DNA of 64,000 nt from Paenibacillus sp. PAMC 26794 (GCF_000316035.1 NZ_ANHX01000002.1:124001-188000), one strand, 5' to 3'; shown: positions 9,271-19,470, numbered from the stretch's first letter. Made by a program: numbers and translations. Notes: a model not told the origin generated them from the sequence alone.

Positions 9271-9444
9271 CATTTACACAAAACGGAGAGGACAGAAAGA
9301 ACCTGAAGAAGCGTAGCGTTCGCCTTTATCCCCGGATTTTCCCTTTATAAAAAGGGATCAAAAAAATCTGGGGATAACAGCGATCAGAAGGTTATTCTGT
9401 CATCGGAGTGGCCAGTGTAAATATTCTGTAGTTCAATTTTTATA
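9271..9444. repeat. 174-bp palindromic intergenic repeat, copy 1
   Basis: Nearly the same sequence recurs at 31242-31416 in the same orientation, differing by scattered substitutions. It fills most of the 309-base gene-free stretch 9124-9432, the rest being a terminator. Ends are inverted (ATTTACAC and GTGTAAAT). Inside, GACAGAA pairs with TTCTGTC, AACCT with AGGTT, TTATCCCC with GGGGATAA, and CCCTTT with AAAGGG at the apex, so the whole element folds as one long hairpin. It resembles MITE- or REP-type elements, or a structured RNA. No reading frame is conserved between copies. Its right end overlaps the last codons of the AraC gene. Confidence 0.85.
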
Positions 9445-10218
9445 GTTCAACTGCAACATGTATTCATAAGCCGTGACACCAAATACCCGTTTGAAATGAC
9501 GATTCAGATGGGTCAGATCGACAAATCCGCAATCGGCAACAGCAGCATAGACGTCCTTGTGTGTTTCGATGGATTGACGGGCACGCTCTACTTTGCAGTT
9601 TAAGAAAAATTGGTAGGGGGATATGCCTGCATGTGCCTTGAATTCACGGATAAATTGAAACTTGGACATGCCAAATTCGGAGCTTAGGTTGTCCAGCTTG
9701 AGCACATCTTCGGTGCTGCAAAACATGATTTCCTTGGCTTTGCGGACCAGGTTGTCCTGAGGCAACCAGAGCTTGGTGTCCATTTCCTTCTGAGCCAGAA
9801 GTTGAACCAGATCGAAGACCCGTTCGCTGCACTCGGCTTCGTCGTGTCTGAGTTGAACGGCGTCGTTCAGCATCAGAATGTTACGTGCAAGCTCGGGATC
9901 ATAGACGATGGGACTTCCAAAACGCAATTCCTTTTTGCCTATAATCTCCTCTACCAATTCAGGCTTCAAATAAAGCATCACATAGTCAATGCCAGCCTTA
10001 TCATAGGAGCTTCCATCATGGGACTGTTCACGGTTAAACAACATGACACCATTTTGGTGAGACGCCTGATATTGTCCGTCCAGGTTGTATTGTTGAATGC
10101 CACGCAGGGTTACGCCGACCGCATACTCTTCGTGGCAATGTTTTTTGTATGCAAAATCAGTAAAGCTGGCAGATAGTGCCAGCACGTCTTGCGACTTTTT
10201 ATAGTTAAAGCGTTCCAT
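9433..10218 (-). CDS. AraC-family transcriptional regulator
   Basis: A 261-residue regulator. An N-terminal cupin-like sensor (HCHEEYAVGVTLRGIQQYNLDG) is followed by two C-terminal helix-turn-helices (LDNLSSEFGMSKFQFIREFK and VAAVADCGFVDLTHLNRHFK, ending FGVTAYEYM). The ATG at 10218 is chosen because GGAGGT sits seven bases upstream. It lies 19 bases downstream of the LysE exporter on the same strand; this exporter-AraC pairing is common and suggests control of export by an amino acid or similar effector. Its final codons and stop lie inside the intergenic repeat. Confidence 0.88.
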   Translation of the reverse strand: MERFNYKKSQDVLALSASFTDFAYKKHCHEEYAVGVTLRGIQQYNLDGQYQASHQNGVMLFNREQSHDGSSYDKAGIDYVMLYLKPELVEEIIGKKELRFGSPIVYDPELARNILMLNDAVQLRHDEAECSERVFDLVQLLAQKEMDTKLWLPQDNLVRKAKEIMFCSTEDVLKLDNLSSEFGMSKFQFIREFKAHAGISPYQFFLNCKVERARQSIETHKDVYAAVADCGFVDLTHLNRHFKRVFGVTAYEYMLQLNYKN

Positions 10219-10237
10219 GCAGCACACCTCCCAAGCT

Positions 10238-10819
10238 TTAGATCAATCCGGATACTATAATGGCTGAGTATAACAAAAAAAGGGCCATGAGAATACTCAG
10301 TAATTTTTGGTGTCGATTCAGCAACGTTCTGAAAACCGTGCCAAAAACAACCCAGCTGGAATAGGCCAGAAATCCAATGAAGGTAATGAGCACCACGAAC
10401 AGAAACGATGAGAATGAACTTTGATAAAAGGGCAATACATAACTTGGAATGACAGTGAAAGTAAACAAGACCACCTTTGGATTCACAAATTGCATAATGA
10501 AACCGTTCCAAAATCCGGTAACTTGTTTCGGTGCGTCCTCGGTGGTACCCATCTTGTAGATCTGGTACGCCAGATACACCATGTACAGGCCGCCGACAAT
10601 CTGCATCACCTTCAGAATTCCGGGCAACACTCCCGCAAGAAGCTGATTAAGAAAAGCTGATGCGGTAAGCAGCAGACCAAATGCCAGCGTAGCTCCCCAC
10701 ACATATTGCATCGTTTGACGTGCCCCAACCTGTTGTACGGAAGAAAGAATTACGATATTGCTGGGGCCGGGGGTGAATGTTACGACGATGCAGTAGATTA
10801 AAAAAGATGCAAGATTCAT
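10238..10819 (-). CDS. LysE/RhtB-family exporter
   Basis: A 193-residue protein with about six membrane helices. The N-terminal family signature FTPGPSNIVILSS and GLYMVYLAYQIYKMG are typical of LysE/RhtB amino acid efflux proteins. GAGGAGAG precedes the ATG. It is first in a two-gene unit with the AraC regulator. The exported substrate (often homoserine, threonine, lysine or arginine) cannot be told from sequence. Confidence 0.88.
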   Translation of the reverse strand: MNLASFLIYCIVVTFTPGPSNIVILSSVQQVGARQTMQYVWGATLAFGLLLTASAFLNQLLAGVLPGILKVMQIVGGLYMVYLAYQIYKMGTTEDAPKQVTGFWNGFIMQFVNPKVVLFTFTVIPSYVLPFYQSSFSSFLFVVLITFIGFLAYSSWVVFGTVFRTLLNRHQKLLSILMALFLLYSAIIVSGLI

Positions 10820-10966
10820 TATGATGATGCTCTCCTCTGGTTGTAGTTTAGTTCCATGATCATACGTCCAGAGGGAGAAACCATATAGTACATTATTGCA
10901 GCAGGTACACCGTTAACAGCAGGAGCTTGTTTTTAAAAGATAAGGGGTGGTTTTCTTTTTGAATGA

Positions 10967-10995
10967 TTGCGTTTACAATTTAAACGAAGTATAAG
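10967..10995 (+). promoter_or_regulatory. Promoter of the sugar-sensing operon with spacer inverted repeat
   Basis: TTGCGT (10967-10972), a 17-base spacer and TATAAG (10990-10995) lie 31 bases before the start codon. The inverted repeat CGTTTA-N5-TAAACG (10970-10986) spans the -35 and spacer and could be an operator. Confidence 0.5.
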
Positions 10996-11025
10996 GTGAT
11001 CAGACGACTTGAGGAAGTGAACGGA

Positions 11026-12033
11026 ATGAAAAAAATGCTGCTGGTTTACATTTTGCTAATCTCAGCATTTGCGTTGTATGTGTTGAGATTCGAATACACC
11101 AGTCAGGTAAACAGTTCATGGGAGGACCGGGGGCTGCGCGGTGATATCGGAGAGACGTATATCATGATTACATTCCAGTCCGGGCTGGAGTACTGGAAGA
11201 GCCCACTCAAAGGCTTCGAGGATGCCGCGGATGCGCTTGGCGTGACCGTAGAATATCGCGGTGCTACCCGGTATGATGCGAAGGAGCAGACCATGGTAAT
11301 CGAGCAGGCTATCGCTCGTAAACCCGCAGGCATTGCCATATCTGCAATCGATCCTCAATCGTTAGTTCCAGCGATTAACAAGGCAATCGACGCAGATATC
11401 CCTGTTGTATTATTTGACGCGGATGCACCTGATAGCCGAGCCTATTCTTTTCTTGGGACAGATAATTACAGGTCGGGTGTAATGGCTGCCGATAAAATGG
11501 CTGAACTGCTGGGTCGTGAGGGAGAGGTCGCGGTATTAACTTTACCTGGGCAACAAAATCATGAAGAGCGCACGAAGGGTTTCCGCGATACGATCAAGGA
11601 GAGATACCCTTCCATGCAGATTGTTGAAGTTGCAGACGGACACGGTGATGCGATGGTATCCAGAGACGAAACAATCAGAATGATGAAGGAACATCCCGAG
11701 CTGGCGGGAATTTTTGTGACTGAAGCCACCGGAGGAGCAGGAGCGGGGGAAGCCGCTCAAACTGCCGGGGACAGACATCCATTGCAGATTATTTCGTTTG
11801 ATACAAATAAGACTACATTGGATATGATCAAGAACGGTACGATCTCAGCTACAATTGCACAGGGAACCTGGAATATGGGATATTGGTCACTCCAATATCT
11901 GTTCCATCTGCATCACCAGTTAACGGTTCCTGCCCCATCCTCATCCGGTGAAAATGCACCGCTTCCCGTGATGGTGGACACAGGAATCTCTGTGGTGACA
12001 CGCTCGGATGTGGATGATTACTATGCCAAATAA
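11026..12033 (+). CDS. Sugar-binding protein of the RbsB type, associated with a sensor kinase
   Basis: A 335-residue protein; GAGGAAG sets the start at 11026. Residues 1-22 are hydrophobic (MLLVYILLISAFALYVL) without a lipobox cysteine, so it is either anchored by this helix or secreted. The rest is a periplasmic-binding fold of the ribose/galactose class (KGFEDAADALGV, DIPVVLFDADAP, FLGTDNYRSG, IISFDTNKTTLDMI). Its end overlaps the start of the histidine kinase, while the ABC transporter further on has its own binding lipoprotein. I infer that this protein presents sugar to the kinase rather than to the transporter. Confidence 0.82.
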   Translation: MKKMLLVYILLISAFALYVLRFEYTSQVNSSWEDRGLRGDIGETYIMITFQSGLEYWKSPLKGFEDAADALGVTVEYRGATRYDAKEQTMVIEQAIARKPAGIAISAIDPQSLVPAINKAIDADIPVVLFDADAPDSRAYSFLGTDNYRSGVMAADKMAELLGREGEVAVLTLPGQQNHEERTKGFRDTIKERYPSMQIVEVADGHGDAMVSRDETIRMMKEHPELAGIFVTEATGGAGAGEAAQTAGDRHPLQIISFDTNKTTLDMIKNGTISATIAQGTWNMGYWSLQYLFHLHHQLTVPAPSSSGENAPLPVMVDTGISVVTRSDVDDYYAK

Positions 12034-13993
12034 CAAGGAATATTTCAAGAGTCCAAGGCCTTGGAGCAGGAGAGCAATCCTCTCCACTTTCAGGAACGGG
12101 ATTCGGCGTTTACGCTTGCGTAATATGCCCCTTCGGTACCAGCTGATGCTGCTTTTTCTGTTATTCGCCATTGTACCTTCCGTAGGGCTTGGGTTGCTTG
12201 TGAACTGGACGGTGGAGCGGGTAGTTGAGCGGCAGGTTGAAGGGCATACCATGCAACTGATTGGCAAAGTGAATGAAGCTCTGAACAGCAAAATGGAGAA
12301 TTTGCAAAACATGACCTATCTGATTGCCTTTGACCCGGATATTGATGCTTTTATGAACGACAAAATGCCACTGAATGATGATACAAGTATCGAACCGATG
12401 AACATGGACACCAATGCCGAAACGGAGCAAAATCGGTTATATGGCATCAAACAAACCTTGCAGGGGTTCACAACGTTGTATCCTGAAATCGCCGGGATTG
12501 TTCTCGTCAATGAGAGTGGTGACTATATTAGCAACGAGATGTATCCCCGGGCGGAACAGAGCCTGATCCAGGAAAATTGGTACCAAAAAGCTTCGGCCAA
12601 TCCGGGCATCTTCATGGTATTGGGTCAGCCAAAAGAGCGTAATCTCACGACACATGTACGGTACAAGGATGATGAAATTGTATCAGTTGCACGTTCCATA
12701 ACGGATGAAGCGTCAGGACGTGTGCGAGGCGTTATTATGATTGATCTTAAACTAAGGTCCGTCTCTCAGGCTGCCCGTAATGTAACCTTGGGGAAATCCG
12801 GTTATGTGATGGTGACGGATGCAGAAGGTCAAAGTGTATACAAGCCGGAGCACCCGCTAATAGAACACATTCCCACAGACTGGTTCCCCTCCGGTGAGAG
12901 TGGAACATTTACCGCCGATACAGAAGGTGGAACGTTATTATTCATGTATCAGTCGTCTACCTTTACGGGTTGGAGAACGGTAGGGGTATTTCCCACAAGA
13001 GACTCGATATCCGAAGTACGCCAGATCCAGTTTTACGTGGTTAGCTTTGTATTTGTGGTGTGTTTGTTTGGCTTGAGCGCCTCTTTATGGTTCTCCCGTT
13101 CCATTGCTCAGCCCATTTTCCGGCTCATGTCCTACATGCGCAGGGCGGAGACCGGCAATCTCAGACCAGGCCGCTGGAGCGATCGCGCTGACGAGATTGG
13201 CATGCTTGGCAACAGTTATAACCGAATGCTGGAACAGATTAGACAACTGATATCACTTAATGAATTGCGGGAGCGGCAGAAGCGCGACGCTGAAATGCGA
13301 AGTTTGCAGGAGCATATCAAACCACACTTTTTGTACAATACCTTGGATACGATTCATTGGATGGCACGCAAAGAGGGTGCAGAAGATGTATCCGGCATGG
13401 TTGGTGCGTTATCTCGATTATTTCGCATAGGGCTTAGTAAAGGACAGGATTACATTCCGCTGCACTCCGAGATTGAGCATATGACCAGCTATATGCAAAT
13501 TCAGCAGACACGATACCGCGATCGTCTTCAGTATACATTGAATATTCCAGAGGAACTGCGAGACCTTTTGGTGTTAAAGCTGCTGCTTCAGCCCCTAATA
13601 GAGAATGCAATCTATCATGGAATCAAAGGCAGGCGTGGGCCGGGACGCATTTGGGTGGAGGCCAGATTGGAACATAACAGACTGCTGCTGACCGTTCAGG
13701 ATAATGGAGCAGGAATGTCCAACGAACGGCTGGCCGAGATGCAGCATCTGCTCGAAGCTCCTTTGGCCAGTTTGGAAGCGTCTTCGCCGGGGATAACAGG
13801 CAAAAGTTATGGAATGTTGAACGTGCAAGCCCGTCTTCGGCTGTCCTTTGGCGATGAGTACGGTATTGAACTGGAGAGCCAGGAAGGTGAAGGAACTCGT
13901 GTGACCATCATTCATCCGTTGATGCGAGAGCTCCCACCAATCCAGCAAATCAATAACGAAGAGAGGCAGGAGAGTGAATGGGAAAATTCATGA
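12008..13993 (+). CDS. Membrane histidine kinase of the LytS/YesM type
   Basis: A 661-residue sensor kinase. The first membrane helix lies near residues 45-65 (LLFLLFAIVPSVGLGLLV), followed by an extracellular dCache-like region to about 340 and a second helix (FYVVSFVFVVCLFGLSASLWF). A HAMP domain, the His_kinase core with phospho-acceptor His440 (IKPHFLYNTLDTIHW) and a C-terminal ATPase (LLLQPLIENAIYHGIKG, VQDNGAGM) complete it. The frame overlaps the binding protein by 26 bases; ATG codons at 12008, 12014 and 12023 are all possible starts. It pairs with the next gene. Confidence 0.92.
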   Translation: MWMITMPNNKEYFKSPRPWSRRAILSTFRNGIRRLRLRNMPLRYQLMLLFLLFAIVPSVGLGLLVNWTVERVVERQVEGHTMQLIGKVNEALNSKMENLQNMTYLIAFDPDIDAFMNDKMPLNDDTSIEPMNMDTNAETEQNRLYGIKQTLQGFTTLYPEIAGIVLVNESGDYISNEMYPRAEQSLIQENWYQKASANPGIFMVLGQPKERNLTTHVRYKDDEIVSVARSITDEASGRVRGVIMIDLKLRSVSQAARNVTLGKSGYVMVTDAEGQSVYKPEHPLIEHIPTDWFPSGESGTFTADTEGGTLLFMYQSSTFTGWRTVGVFPTRDSISEVRQIQFYVVSFVFVVCLFGLSASLWFSRSIAQPIFRLMSYMRRAETGNLRPGRWSDRADEIGMLGNSYNRMLEQIRQLISLNELRERQKRDAEMRSLQEHIKPHFLYNTLDTIHWMARKEGAEDVSGMVGALSRLFRIGLSKGQDYIPLHSEIEHMTSYMQIQQTRYRDRLQYTLNIPEELRDLLVLKLLLQPLIENAIYHGIKGRRGPGRIWVEARLEHNRLLLTVQDNGAGMSNERLAEMQHLLEAPLASLEASSPGITGKSYGMLNVQARLRLSFGDEYGIELESQEGEGTRVTIIHPLMRELPPIQQINNEERQESEWENS

Positions 13994-15300
13994 AATCGAC
14001 CGTGACAACTTCCACTGAAACAGATGAGACATCCGCATTGACTACAGTAATGGAGATTACGCATGATAGCTATGTGGCGAAGAAATACCGCGTGCTCATC
14101 GCTGATGATGAACCGATCATTCGTGAGGGGATTCGGGATGCCATTGACTGGACAACTCTCGGGATGGAGGTTGTAGGTGAAGCGGAAGATGGCGAGGAAG
14201 CGCTGGAACGGGCGGCTGACTTGGGTGTGGATATTGTTCTCGTCGATATGAATATGCCATTCCTGAACGGAATCGAACTAATCCGTGCCCTTCAGCAGAA
14301 GTGCCCGGGCTGTCGTTACCTGATCATCTCGGGACATGATGAATTTGCATATGCGCAGGAGGCGGTTCGTCTTGGCGTAGAGGATTACATCTTAAAACCT
14401 GTGCAAGCAGAACAATTATATACTGCACTTGAGCGATTGCATCAGCGACTTACTGAAGAGCACCAGAGGACGGCATATGTACAACAGGCAGCTCATCAGA
14501 TTGAACGTAATATCCCGCTTCTTCGCCAGCGATTTATGCTGGAGTGGCTGGAGGGTCAGGCTGAAGGGAGGGATCTGACGGAGCAGCTTGTGTTTTTGCG
14601 GCTGCCCGCCGTCCCACCTGTGCAGATCGGGGTCGTACGCTGGCCTGCCGCTGAAGCGCGTCAGACGATACTGAGAGAGAATGATCGTCAGTTGTTTCTG
14701 TTTGCAGTGGAAAATATAATCAGTGAACTGCTGGCAGACCTGCCGCATGTCCTGTTTCGGGACGTAAGCGGGTTGATCGGCATATGTCTGTGGCAGGAAG
14801 CCCCTGAAGAAATAGAGTCCCTTCTGGAACAGCAGATCAGTTCTTGCCTGAATATTGCTATTCATGCTCATGTGGAGACGCATACAGGGACACTGGAAGA
14901 AACGCCGGATACGTACCGTCATTGCCGTGAACGGGTATACGGGGAAGTGCAGTTGTCGCCTCTGGTTCGCCGGGCAAGACAACTTATTCACGAAGAGTAT
15001 GCCGAGCGGGAACTGACCTTGGAATCGCTCGCTTCCCGTCTACAAGTATCTGCCGTATATCTTAGCCGTGTGCTGAAGAAAGAGCTGAATGATTCCTTTG
15101 TCACGCTTGTCACGCATGCTCGTATTCGCAAGGCTATACAGTTATTAGACTCAACAACACTGCCGATCCACACCATAGCTGAGCGTGTAGGTTATGACAC
15201 GCAACATTATTTCAGCACTGCATTTAAGAAAACAATGGGCATTTCGCCTGTGCAGTATCGAAAGAACGGGGGGACGGCTTATCATCCTTCAGCGAATTAA
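13978..15300 (+). CDS. Response regulator with AraC-type DNA-binding domain (YesN type)
   Basis: A 440-residue regulator overlapping the kinase by 16 bases, with GGAGAG ahead of the ATG. A receiver domain spans about residues 38-155, with acidic pair IADDEP, phospho-acceptor Asp90 (VLVDMNMP) and the late Lys in YILKPV. The middle is a helical linker. The C-terminal 100 residues are an AraC double helix-turn-helix (LTLESLASRLQVSAVYLSRV, TIAERVGYDTQHYFSTAFKK). About 37 residues precede the receiver, more than usual, so the true start could be internal. It probably activates the transporter operon that follows. Confidence 0.92.
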   Translation: MGKFMKSTVTTSTETDETSALTTVMEITHDSYVAKKYRVLIADDEPIIREGIRDAIDWTTLGMEVVGEAEDGEEALERAADLGVDIVLVDMNMPFLNGIELIRALQQKCPGCRYLIISGHDEFAYAQEAVRLGVEDYILKPVQAEQLYTALERLHQRLTEEHQRTAYVQQAAHQIERNIPLLRQRFMLEWLEGQAEGRDLTEQLVFLRLPAVPPVQIGVVRWPAAEARQTILRENDRQLFLFAVENIISELLADLPHVLFRDVSGLIGICLWQEAPEEIESLLEQQISSCLNIAIHAHVETHTGTLEETPDTYRHCRERVYGEVQLSPLVRRARQLIHEEYAERELTLESLASRLQVSAVYLSRVLKKELNDSFVTLVTHARIRKAIQLLDSTTLPIHTIAERVGYDTQHYFSTAFKKTMGISPVQYRKNGGTAYHPSAN

Positions 15301-15392
15301 ATATAATATGTAGCATTTGAGGCCAATCAAAAGACTTACCTCAACATATGTAACCGCAATACTTGATCATTAAGATGTGTGATAAATGAGAT

Positions 15393-15440
15393 GGATGTGT
15401 TTTACTTCGTGTGAAGCGAAGTGGAGCATGTCCTTTTTTT
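15393..15440 (+). terminator. Strong terminator after the two-component genes
   Basis: A 17-pair stem (15393-15409 with 15417-15433), several pairs being G-U, closes a seven-base loop and runs into seven T. Because of the G-U pairs it is stable only as + strand RNA. It separates the regulatory genes from the ABC transporter, which therefore needs its own promoter. Confidence 0.8.
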
Positions 15441-15446
15441 GACTCT

Positions 15447-15485
15447 GGTACGGTACCTCGAGGGTCATACTTGTACTTTAAGTAT
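15447..15485. promoter_or_regulatory. Two inverted repeats upstream of the sugar transporter operon
   Basis: The 365 bases between the response regulator and the binding protein (15301-15665) contain no gene. Besides the terminator they hold the palindrome GGTAC-G-GTACC (15447-15457) and the inverted repeat ATACTT-N7-AAGTAT (15467-15485). Both are plausible activator sites for the AraC-type response regulator; no clear -35/-10 pair was found. Confidence 0.3.
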
Positions 15486-15605
15486 TTCCAACAAAAGTTA
15501 AATTTTTATAAAAAAGGTTCAAAACGTGCAAAGACCTTGCGGCATCTCAAATGCTACCATTAGTCTCAGACAGGAACAGCAAGCAACAGGATGCACTACA
15601 TGCAT

Positions 15606-15619
15606 TGTAAGCGTTATCT
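15606..15619 (+). promoter_or_regulatory. cre site (CcpA catabolite repression)
   Basis: TGTAAGCGTTATCT matches the Bacillus cre consensus TGWAARCGYTWNCW at every position. It lies 46 bases before the start codon of the binding lipoprotein, downstream of where the promoter must be, a position that suits repression by roadblock. Confidence 0.65.
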
Positions 15620-15665
15620 TATAACTCATTCAGAACTGGTTGACGTGAGGAAAGGGGAACTTCAT

Positions 15666-16751
15666 ATGAAAAAAGGAGCAATGCTCATCTGGCTTCTGGT
15701 GATGACCTTGATGCTCTCGGCCTGCAATCTGGCAGAGAGTGGGCCAGGTAGCAAGGAAAAGGGATATGTCGGTATATCGATGCCAACCAAATCATCAGAA
15801 CGATGGGTGGGAGACGGGGAGAACATGGTCCGTCTGTTCCAGGAGCAGGGTTACAAAACCGATCTTCAGTATGCTGAGGATGTGGTCGAGAATCAGATTT
15901 CACAGATTGAAAACATGATCACCAAAGGTGTGGATGTGATGGTCATCGCGTCCGTGGATGGCAACACATTAACGGATGTAATCAAGAAAGCACATGACGA
16001 AGGGATACAAGTGATCTCGTATGATCGGCTTATTCGCAATACGCCCTATTTGACCTATTACGCCACGTTCGACAATTTTAAGGTGGGTGTGCTTCAAGCC
16101 TCCTACATCGAACAAAAGCTTGGGCTCAAGGATGGAAAAGGACCGTATAACATTGAGCTGTTTGGTGGCTCTCCTGATGATAATAACGCCTATTTCTTCT
16201 TCGACGGTGCGATGTCTGTGCTGAAGCCGTACATCGATTCCGGCAAGCTGGTCGTGCGCAGCAAGCAGATGACGATGGCCCAGATTGCAACCTTGCGCTG
16301 GGACGGAGCACTGGCCCAGTCACGGATGGATAACCTGTTGAGTGCCTATTACTCGGGTGATAATCTGGATGCAGTATTATCTCCTTATGATGGAATCAGT
16401 ATTGGTATCATCTCATCCTTGAAAGGGATTGGTTACGGTACTTCGAACAAACCGCTGCCCGTTATTACAGGACAGGATGCTGAACTTGCCTCGATCAAGT
16501 CAATTGTGGCCGGGGAACAGACGCAGACGGTGTTCAAGGATACACGGAAGCTGGCGGAGAAAACGGTAGAGATGGCCAATAGTATTTTGCAAGGAAAACA
16601 GGCGGAAGTTAATGATAAAACATCATATAACAACGGAATTGAGGTTATTCCGGCGTTTCTCTTGGATCCCATCTCGGTGGACCGTACAAATGTGGAGCAG
16701 GATATCGTTGGTACACAGTATTACACGAAGGAAGAAATCGGACTGAAATAA
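15666..16751 (+). CDS. Sugar-binding lipoprotein of an ABC transporter (ChvE/xylose-binding type)
   Basis: A 361-residue protein; AAAGGGG before the ATG at 15666 overrides a longer upstream frame. The signal peptide ends in the lipobox LSAC (Cys about residue 19), so it is lipid-anchored outside the membrane. The fold is the class I sugar-binding type ([55 protein letters not shown]), closest in pattern to ChvE and multiple-sugar/xylose binding proteins. It opens the three-gene transporter operon behind a cre site. The actual sugar (xylose, arabinose, galactose or other) is not determined. Confidence 0.88.
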   Translation: MKKGAMLIWLLVMTLMLSACNLAESGPGSKEKGYVGISMPTKSSERWVGDGENMVRLFQEQGYKTDLQYAEDVVENQISQIENMITKGVDVMVIASVDGNTLTDVIKKAHDEGIQVISYDRLIRNTPYLTYYATFDNFKVGVLQASYIEQKLGLKDGKGPYNIELFGGSPDDNNAYFFFDGAMSVLKPYIDSGKLVVRSKQMTMAQIATLRWDGALAQSRMDNLLSAYYSGDNLDAVLSPYDGISIGIISSLKGIGYGTSNKPLPVITGQDAELASIKSIVAGEQTQTVFKDTRKLAEKTVEMANSILQGKQAEVNDKTSYNNGIEVIPAFLLDPISVDRTNVEQDIVGTQYYTKEEIGLK

Positions 16752-16772
16752 TAAATGAAAGGAGAACATCCC

Positions 16773-18338
16773 ATGGCCGGAATCATTCTGGAAATGAAAA
16801 ACATCACCAAAACCTTTCCTGGCGTCAAAGCGCTGGAAAATGTCAATCTGAAAGTCCGTGAAGGCGAAATTCATTCCATATGTGGTGAAAATGGCGCAGG
16901 TAAATCTACGTTGATGAAGGTACTGAGTGGTGTATATCCACATGGCACGTATGAAGGCGACATTTTATTTCAGGGCAAAAATTGTGAGTTCAAGGATATC
17001 AAGCAGAGCGAGGATCTGGGAATCGTCATTATCCATCAGGAGTTGGCCCTGATTCCCTACCTTTCGATCGCGGAAAATATATATCTGGGCAATGAGCGTG
17101 CCAGCAGAGGAATTGTCAACTGGAAGGAAACTTTTGTGGGTACACGGGAGCTGCTCTCGAAGGTGGGACTGAGCGAAAATCCAAACACGCTGGTATCCAG
17201 CATCGGGGTAGGCAAGCAGCAGCTGGTCGAAATTGCGAAAGCGCTCTCCAAAAAGGTGCGGCTGCTTATTCTGGATGAGCCAACCGCTGCGCTGAACGAG
17301 GACGACAGTGAAAATCTGCTGCAATTGATGCTGGAATTCAAGAAACAGGGCATCGCCTGTATCCTGATCTCACACAAGCTGAATGAGGTATCCAAGGTAT
17401 CCGATTCCGTAACCATTTTACGGGATGGCAAGACAATTGAGACGTTGGATATGAAGAAGGAAAAAGTGACGGAGGACCGGATTATTAGCGGGATGGTAGG
17501 ACGTGATCTCACCAGCCGTTATCCGGAGCGTCATGCCACCATTGGTGAAGTTATCCTTGAGGTAAAGGACTGGACGGTATATCACGAACATCATGCCGAG
17601 CGGAAAGTACTGGATCAGATCCATATGAATATCAGGCGTGGTGAGATTGTAGGAATTGCCGGGCTGATGGGCGCTGGGCGTACCGAGCTTGCCATGAGTA
17701 TCTTTGGCAAATCCTATGGCCGGAATATTTCGGGTCAACTCATTAAGAATGGTAAACCGATCCACAACAATACCGTCACGGAGGCTATTCAGAACGGGTT
17801 TGCTTATGTGACAGAAGACCGCAAGGAATACGGACTCATTCTGATGGATGACATCAAGCGTAATATTTCCTTAACGGGTCTGAGCAAGCTGACGCGAAAC
17901 GCAGTAGTGAACGAGCGCGAAGAAGTGCTGGTAGCGGAAGAGATGAAGAAAAGCATGAATATCAAAGCTCCAAGTATTTTGCAGAAGACCGGTAATCTGA
18001 GTGGAGGCAACCAGCAAAAAGTGGTGCTCAGCAAATGGATTTTTGCCGGACCAGATATTCTTATCCTGGATGAACCTACCCGCGGTATTGATGTGGGAGC
18101 GAAATTCGAAATCTATACGATCATTCATCGGCTGGCTGCTGAAGGCAAGGGCGTACTGGTAATCTCATCCGAGCTTCCGGAGGTTCTTGGCCTGTGTGAC
18201 CGGATCTATGTGATGAATGCCGGACGAATCACCGGTGAAGTCAGCCGGGAGCAAGCATCGCAGGAAACGTTGATGAGATATATGACCAAGTCTGGAGGCG
18301 GCAAGCATGGAAATGATAACAAAGCTGTTCAAAAATAA
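16773..18338 (+). CDS. Sugar ABC transporter ATP-binding protein with two ABC domains (GguA/XylG/MmsA type)
   Basis: A 521-residue cytoplasmic ATPase. AAAGGAGA before the ATG at 16773 sets the start. The first ABC domain has Walker [10 protein letters not shown] and Walker [14 protein letters not shown]. The second has the degenerate Walker [10 protein letters not shown], the signature LSGGNQQKV and [17 protein letters not shown], as normal for the RbsA/XylG class. It energises the permease encoded next, whose start it overlaps by 32 bases. Confidence 0.93.
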   Translation: MAGIILEMKNITKTFPGVKALENVNLKVREGEIHSICGENGAGKSTLMKVLSGVYPHGTYEGDILFQGKNCEFKDIKQSEDLGIVIIHQELALIPYLSIAENIYLGNERASRGIVNWKETFVGTRELLSKVGLSENPNTLVSSIGVGKQQLVEIAKALSKKVRLLILDEPTAALNEDDSENLLQLMLEFKKQGIACILISHKLNEVSKVSDSVTILRDGKTIETLDMKKEKVTEDRIISGMVGRDLTSRYPERHATIGEVILEVKDWTVYHEHHAERKVLDQIHMNIRRGEIVGIAGLMGAGRTELAMSIFGKSYGRNISGQLIKNGKPIHNNTVTEAIQNGFAYVTEDRKEYGLILMDDIKRNISLTGLSKLTRNAVVNEREEVLVAEEMKKSMNIKAPSILQKTGNLSGGNQQKVVLSKWIFAGPDILILDEPTRGIDVGAKFEIYTIIHRLAAEGKGVLVISSELPEVLGLCDRIYVMNAGRITGEVSREQASQETLMRYMTKSGGGKHGNDNKAVQK

Positions 18339-19470
18339 TATCCGTCAATACGGCATGATTATTGCCTTGGTAGTGATTATGCTTTTGTTCGAGGTACTTA
18401 CAGGCGGGCTGTTGCTCAAGCCCATTAATATTACGAATTTGATTTTGCAGAACAGTTATATTTTGGTGCTGGCGATCGGAATGGTGCTGGTCATCATTAC
18501 CGGACATATTGACCTGTCTGTTGGTTCCATTGCAGCCTTTGTTGGTGCCGTTGCCGCGATTATGATGGTTGATTGGCAACTTCCGGCTTGGCTTGCAGTC
18601 ATCGCTTCCTTGCTGGTTGGGGCTTTGATCGGTGCATGGCAAGGCTTCTGGATCGCCTATGTGCGGATTCCGGCATTTATCGTGACGCTGGCAGGCATGC
18701 TGCTGTTCCGCGGCTTGACGATGATCGTGCTGGAGGGGCAATCGATCTCTCCTTTCCCGGGTGGATTCCAGAAAATAAGCTCTGGCTTCCTGGCGGACAT
18801 TCAATTCTCAGGTTTCGGTCTGGTATCTATCATTGTGGGTCTTGTGCTCACCGTCTGGTACATTGTCAATGAACTGCGGGAACGCCGTTCCCAGCGAAAA
18901 TATGGATTCGAGGTCGTGTCACAGGGGCTGTTTTTGCTCAAGTTGATTGTGGTGGCTGTCGTGACAAATCTGTTTACGTTTGTACTCGCAAGTTATGCAG
19001 GTATTCCGAATATCCTGGTCCTGCTGTTTGTCCTGATCGTTGTGTACTCCTTCGTTATGAATCGTACTGTCATGGGACGGCATGTGTATGCGCTTGGAGG
19101 TAATGAGAAGGCCGCAGGTCTGTCTGGAGTCAAAACAAAAAAGGTAACCTTCTGGGTTTTCGTAAACATGGGTACACTTGCCGCGGTATCCGGGTTGATC
19201 TTCGCCGCACGTCTGAATGCAGCTACGCCAAGAGCAGGTACCAACTTCGAGCTGGATGCCATTGCGGCCTGCTTCATCGGTGGTGCTTCCGCTTCAGGGG
19301 GCATAGGTACGGTATTTGGTGCCATCATCGGTGGTTTGGTCATGGGTGTGTTGAATAACGGGATGTCCCTGATTGGTCTCGGTATTGACTGGCAGCAGGG
19401 TATTAAGGGATTGGTGCTGCTGCTCGCTGTAGCGTTCGATATCTATAATAAAAATAAAAGAATGGCATAG
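18307..19470 (+). CDS. Sugar ABC transporter permease (GguB/XylH/MmsB type)
   Basis: A 387-residue membrane protein with about ten helices. [19 protein letters not shown] and the late [20 protein letters not shown] are hallmark motifs of RbsC/XylH-type permeases, and the roughly 390-residue length with a cytoplasmic insert ([15 protein letters not shown]) is typical of the XylH/GguB branch. It completes the operon with the binding lipoprotein and the ATPase. Confidence 0.92.
   Translation: MEMITKLFKNNIRQYGMIIALVVIMLLFEVLTGGLLLKPINITNLILQNSYILVLAIGMVLVIITGHIDLSVGSIAAFVGAVAAIMMVDWQLPAWLAVIASLLVGALIGAWQGFWIAYVRIPAFIVTLAGMLLFRGLTMIVLEGQSISPFPGGFQKISSGFLADIQFSGFGLVSIIVGLVLTVWYIVNELRERRSQRKYGFEVVSQGLFLLKLIVVAVVTNLFTFVLASYAGIPNILVLLFVLIVVYSFVMNRTVMGRHVYALGGNEKAAGLSGVKTKKVTFWVFVNMGTLAAVSGLIFAARLNAATPRAGTNFELDAIAACFIGGASASGGIGTVFGAIIGGLVMGVLNNGMSLIGLGIDWQQGIKGLVLLLAVAFDIYNKNKRMA

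Noticed and set aside
9271..9444. Copy 1 of the repeat as a CRISPR-like or tandem repeat
   Set aside because: Only two dispersed copies, one per locus, with a hairpin structure and no spacers.
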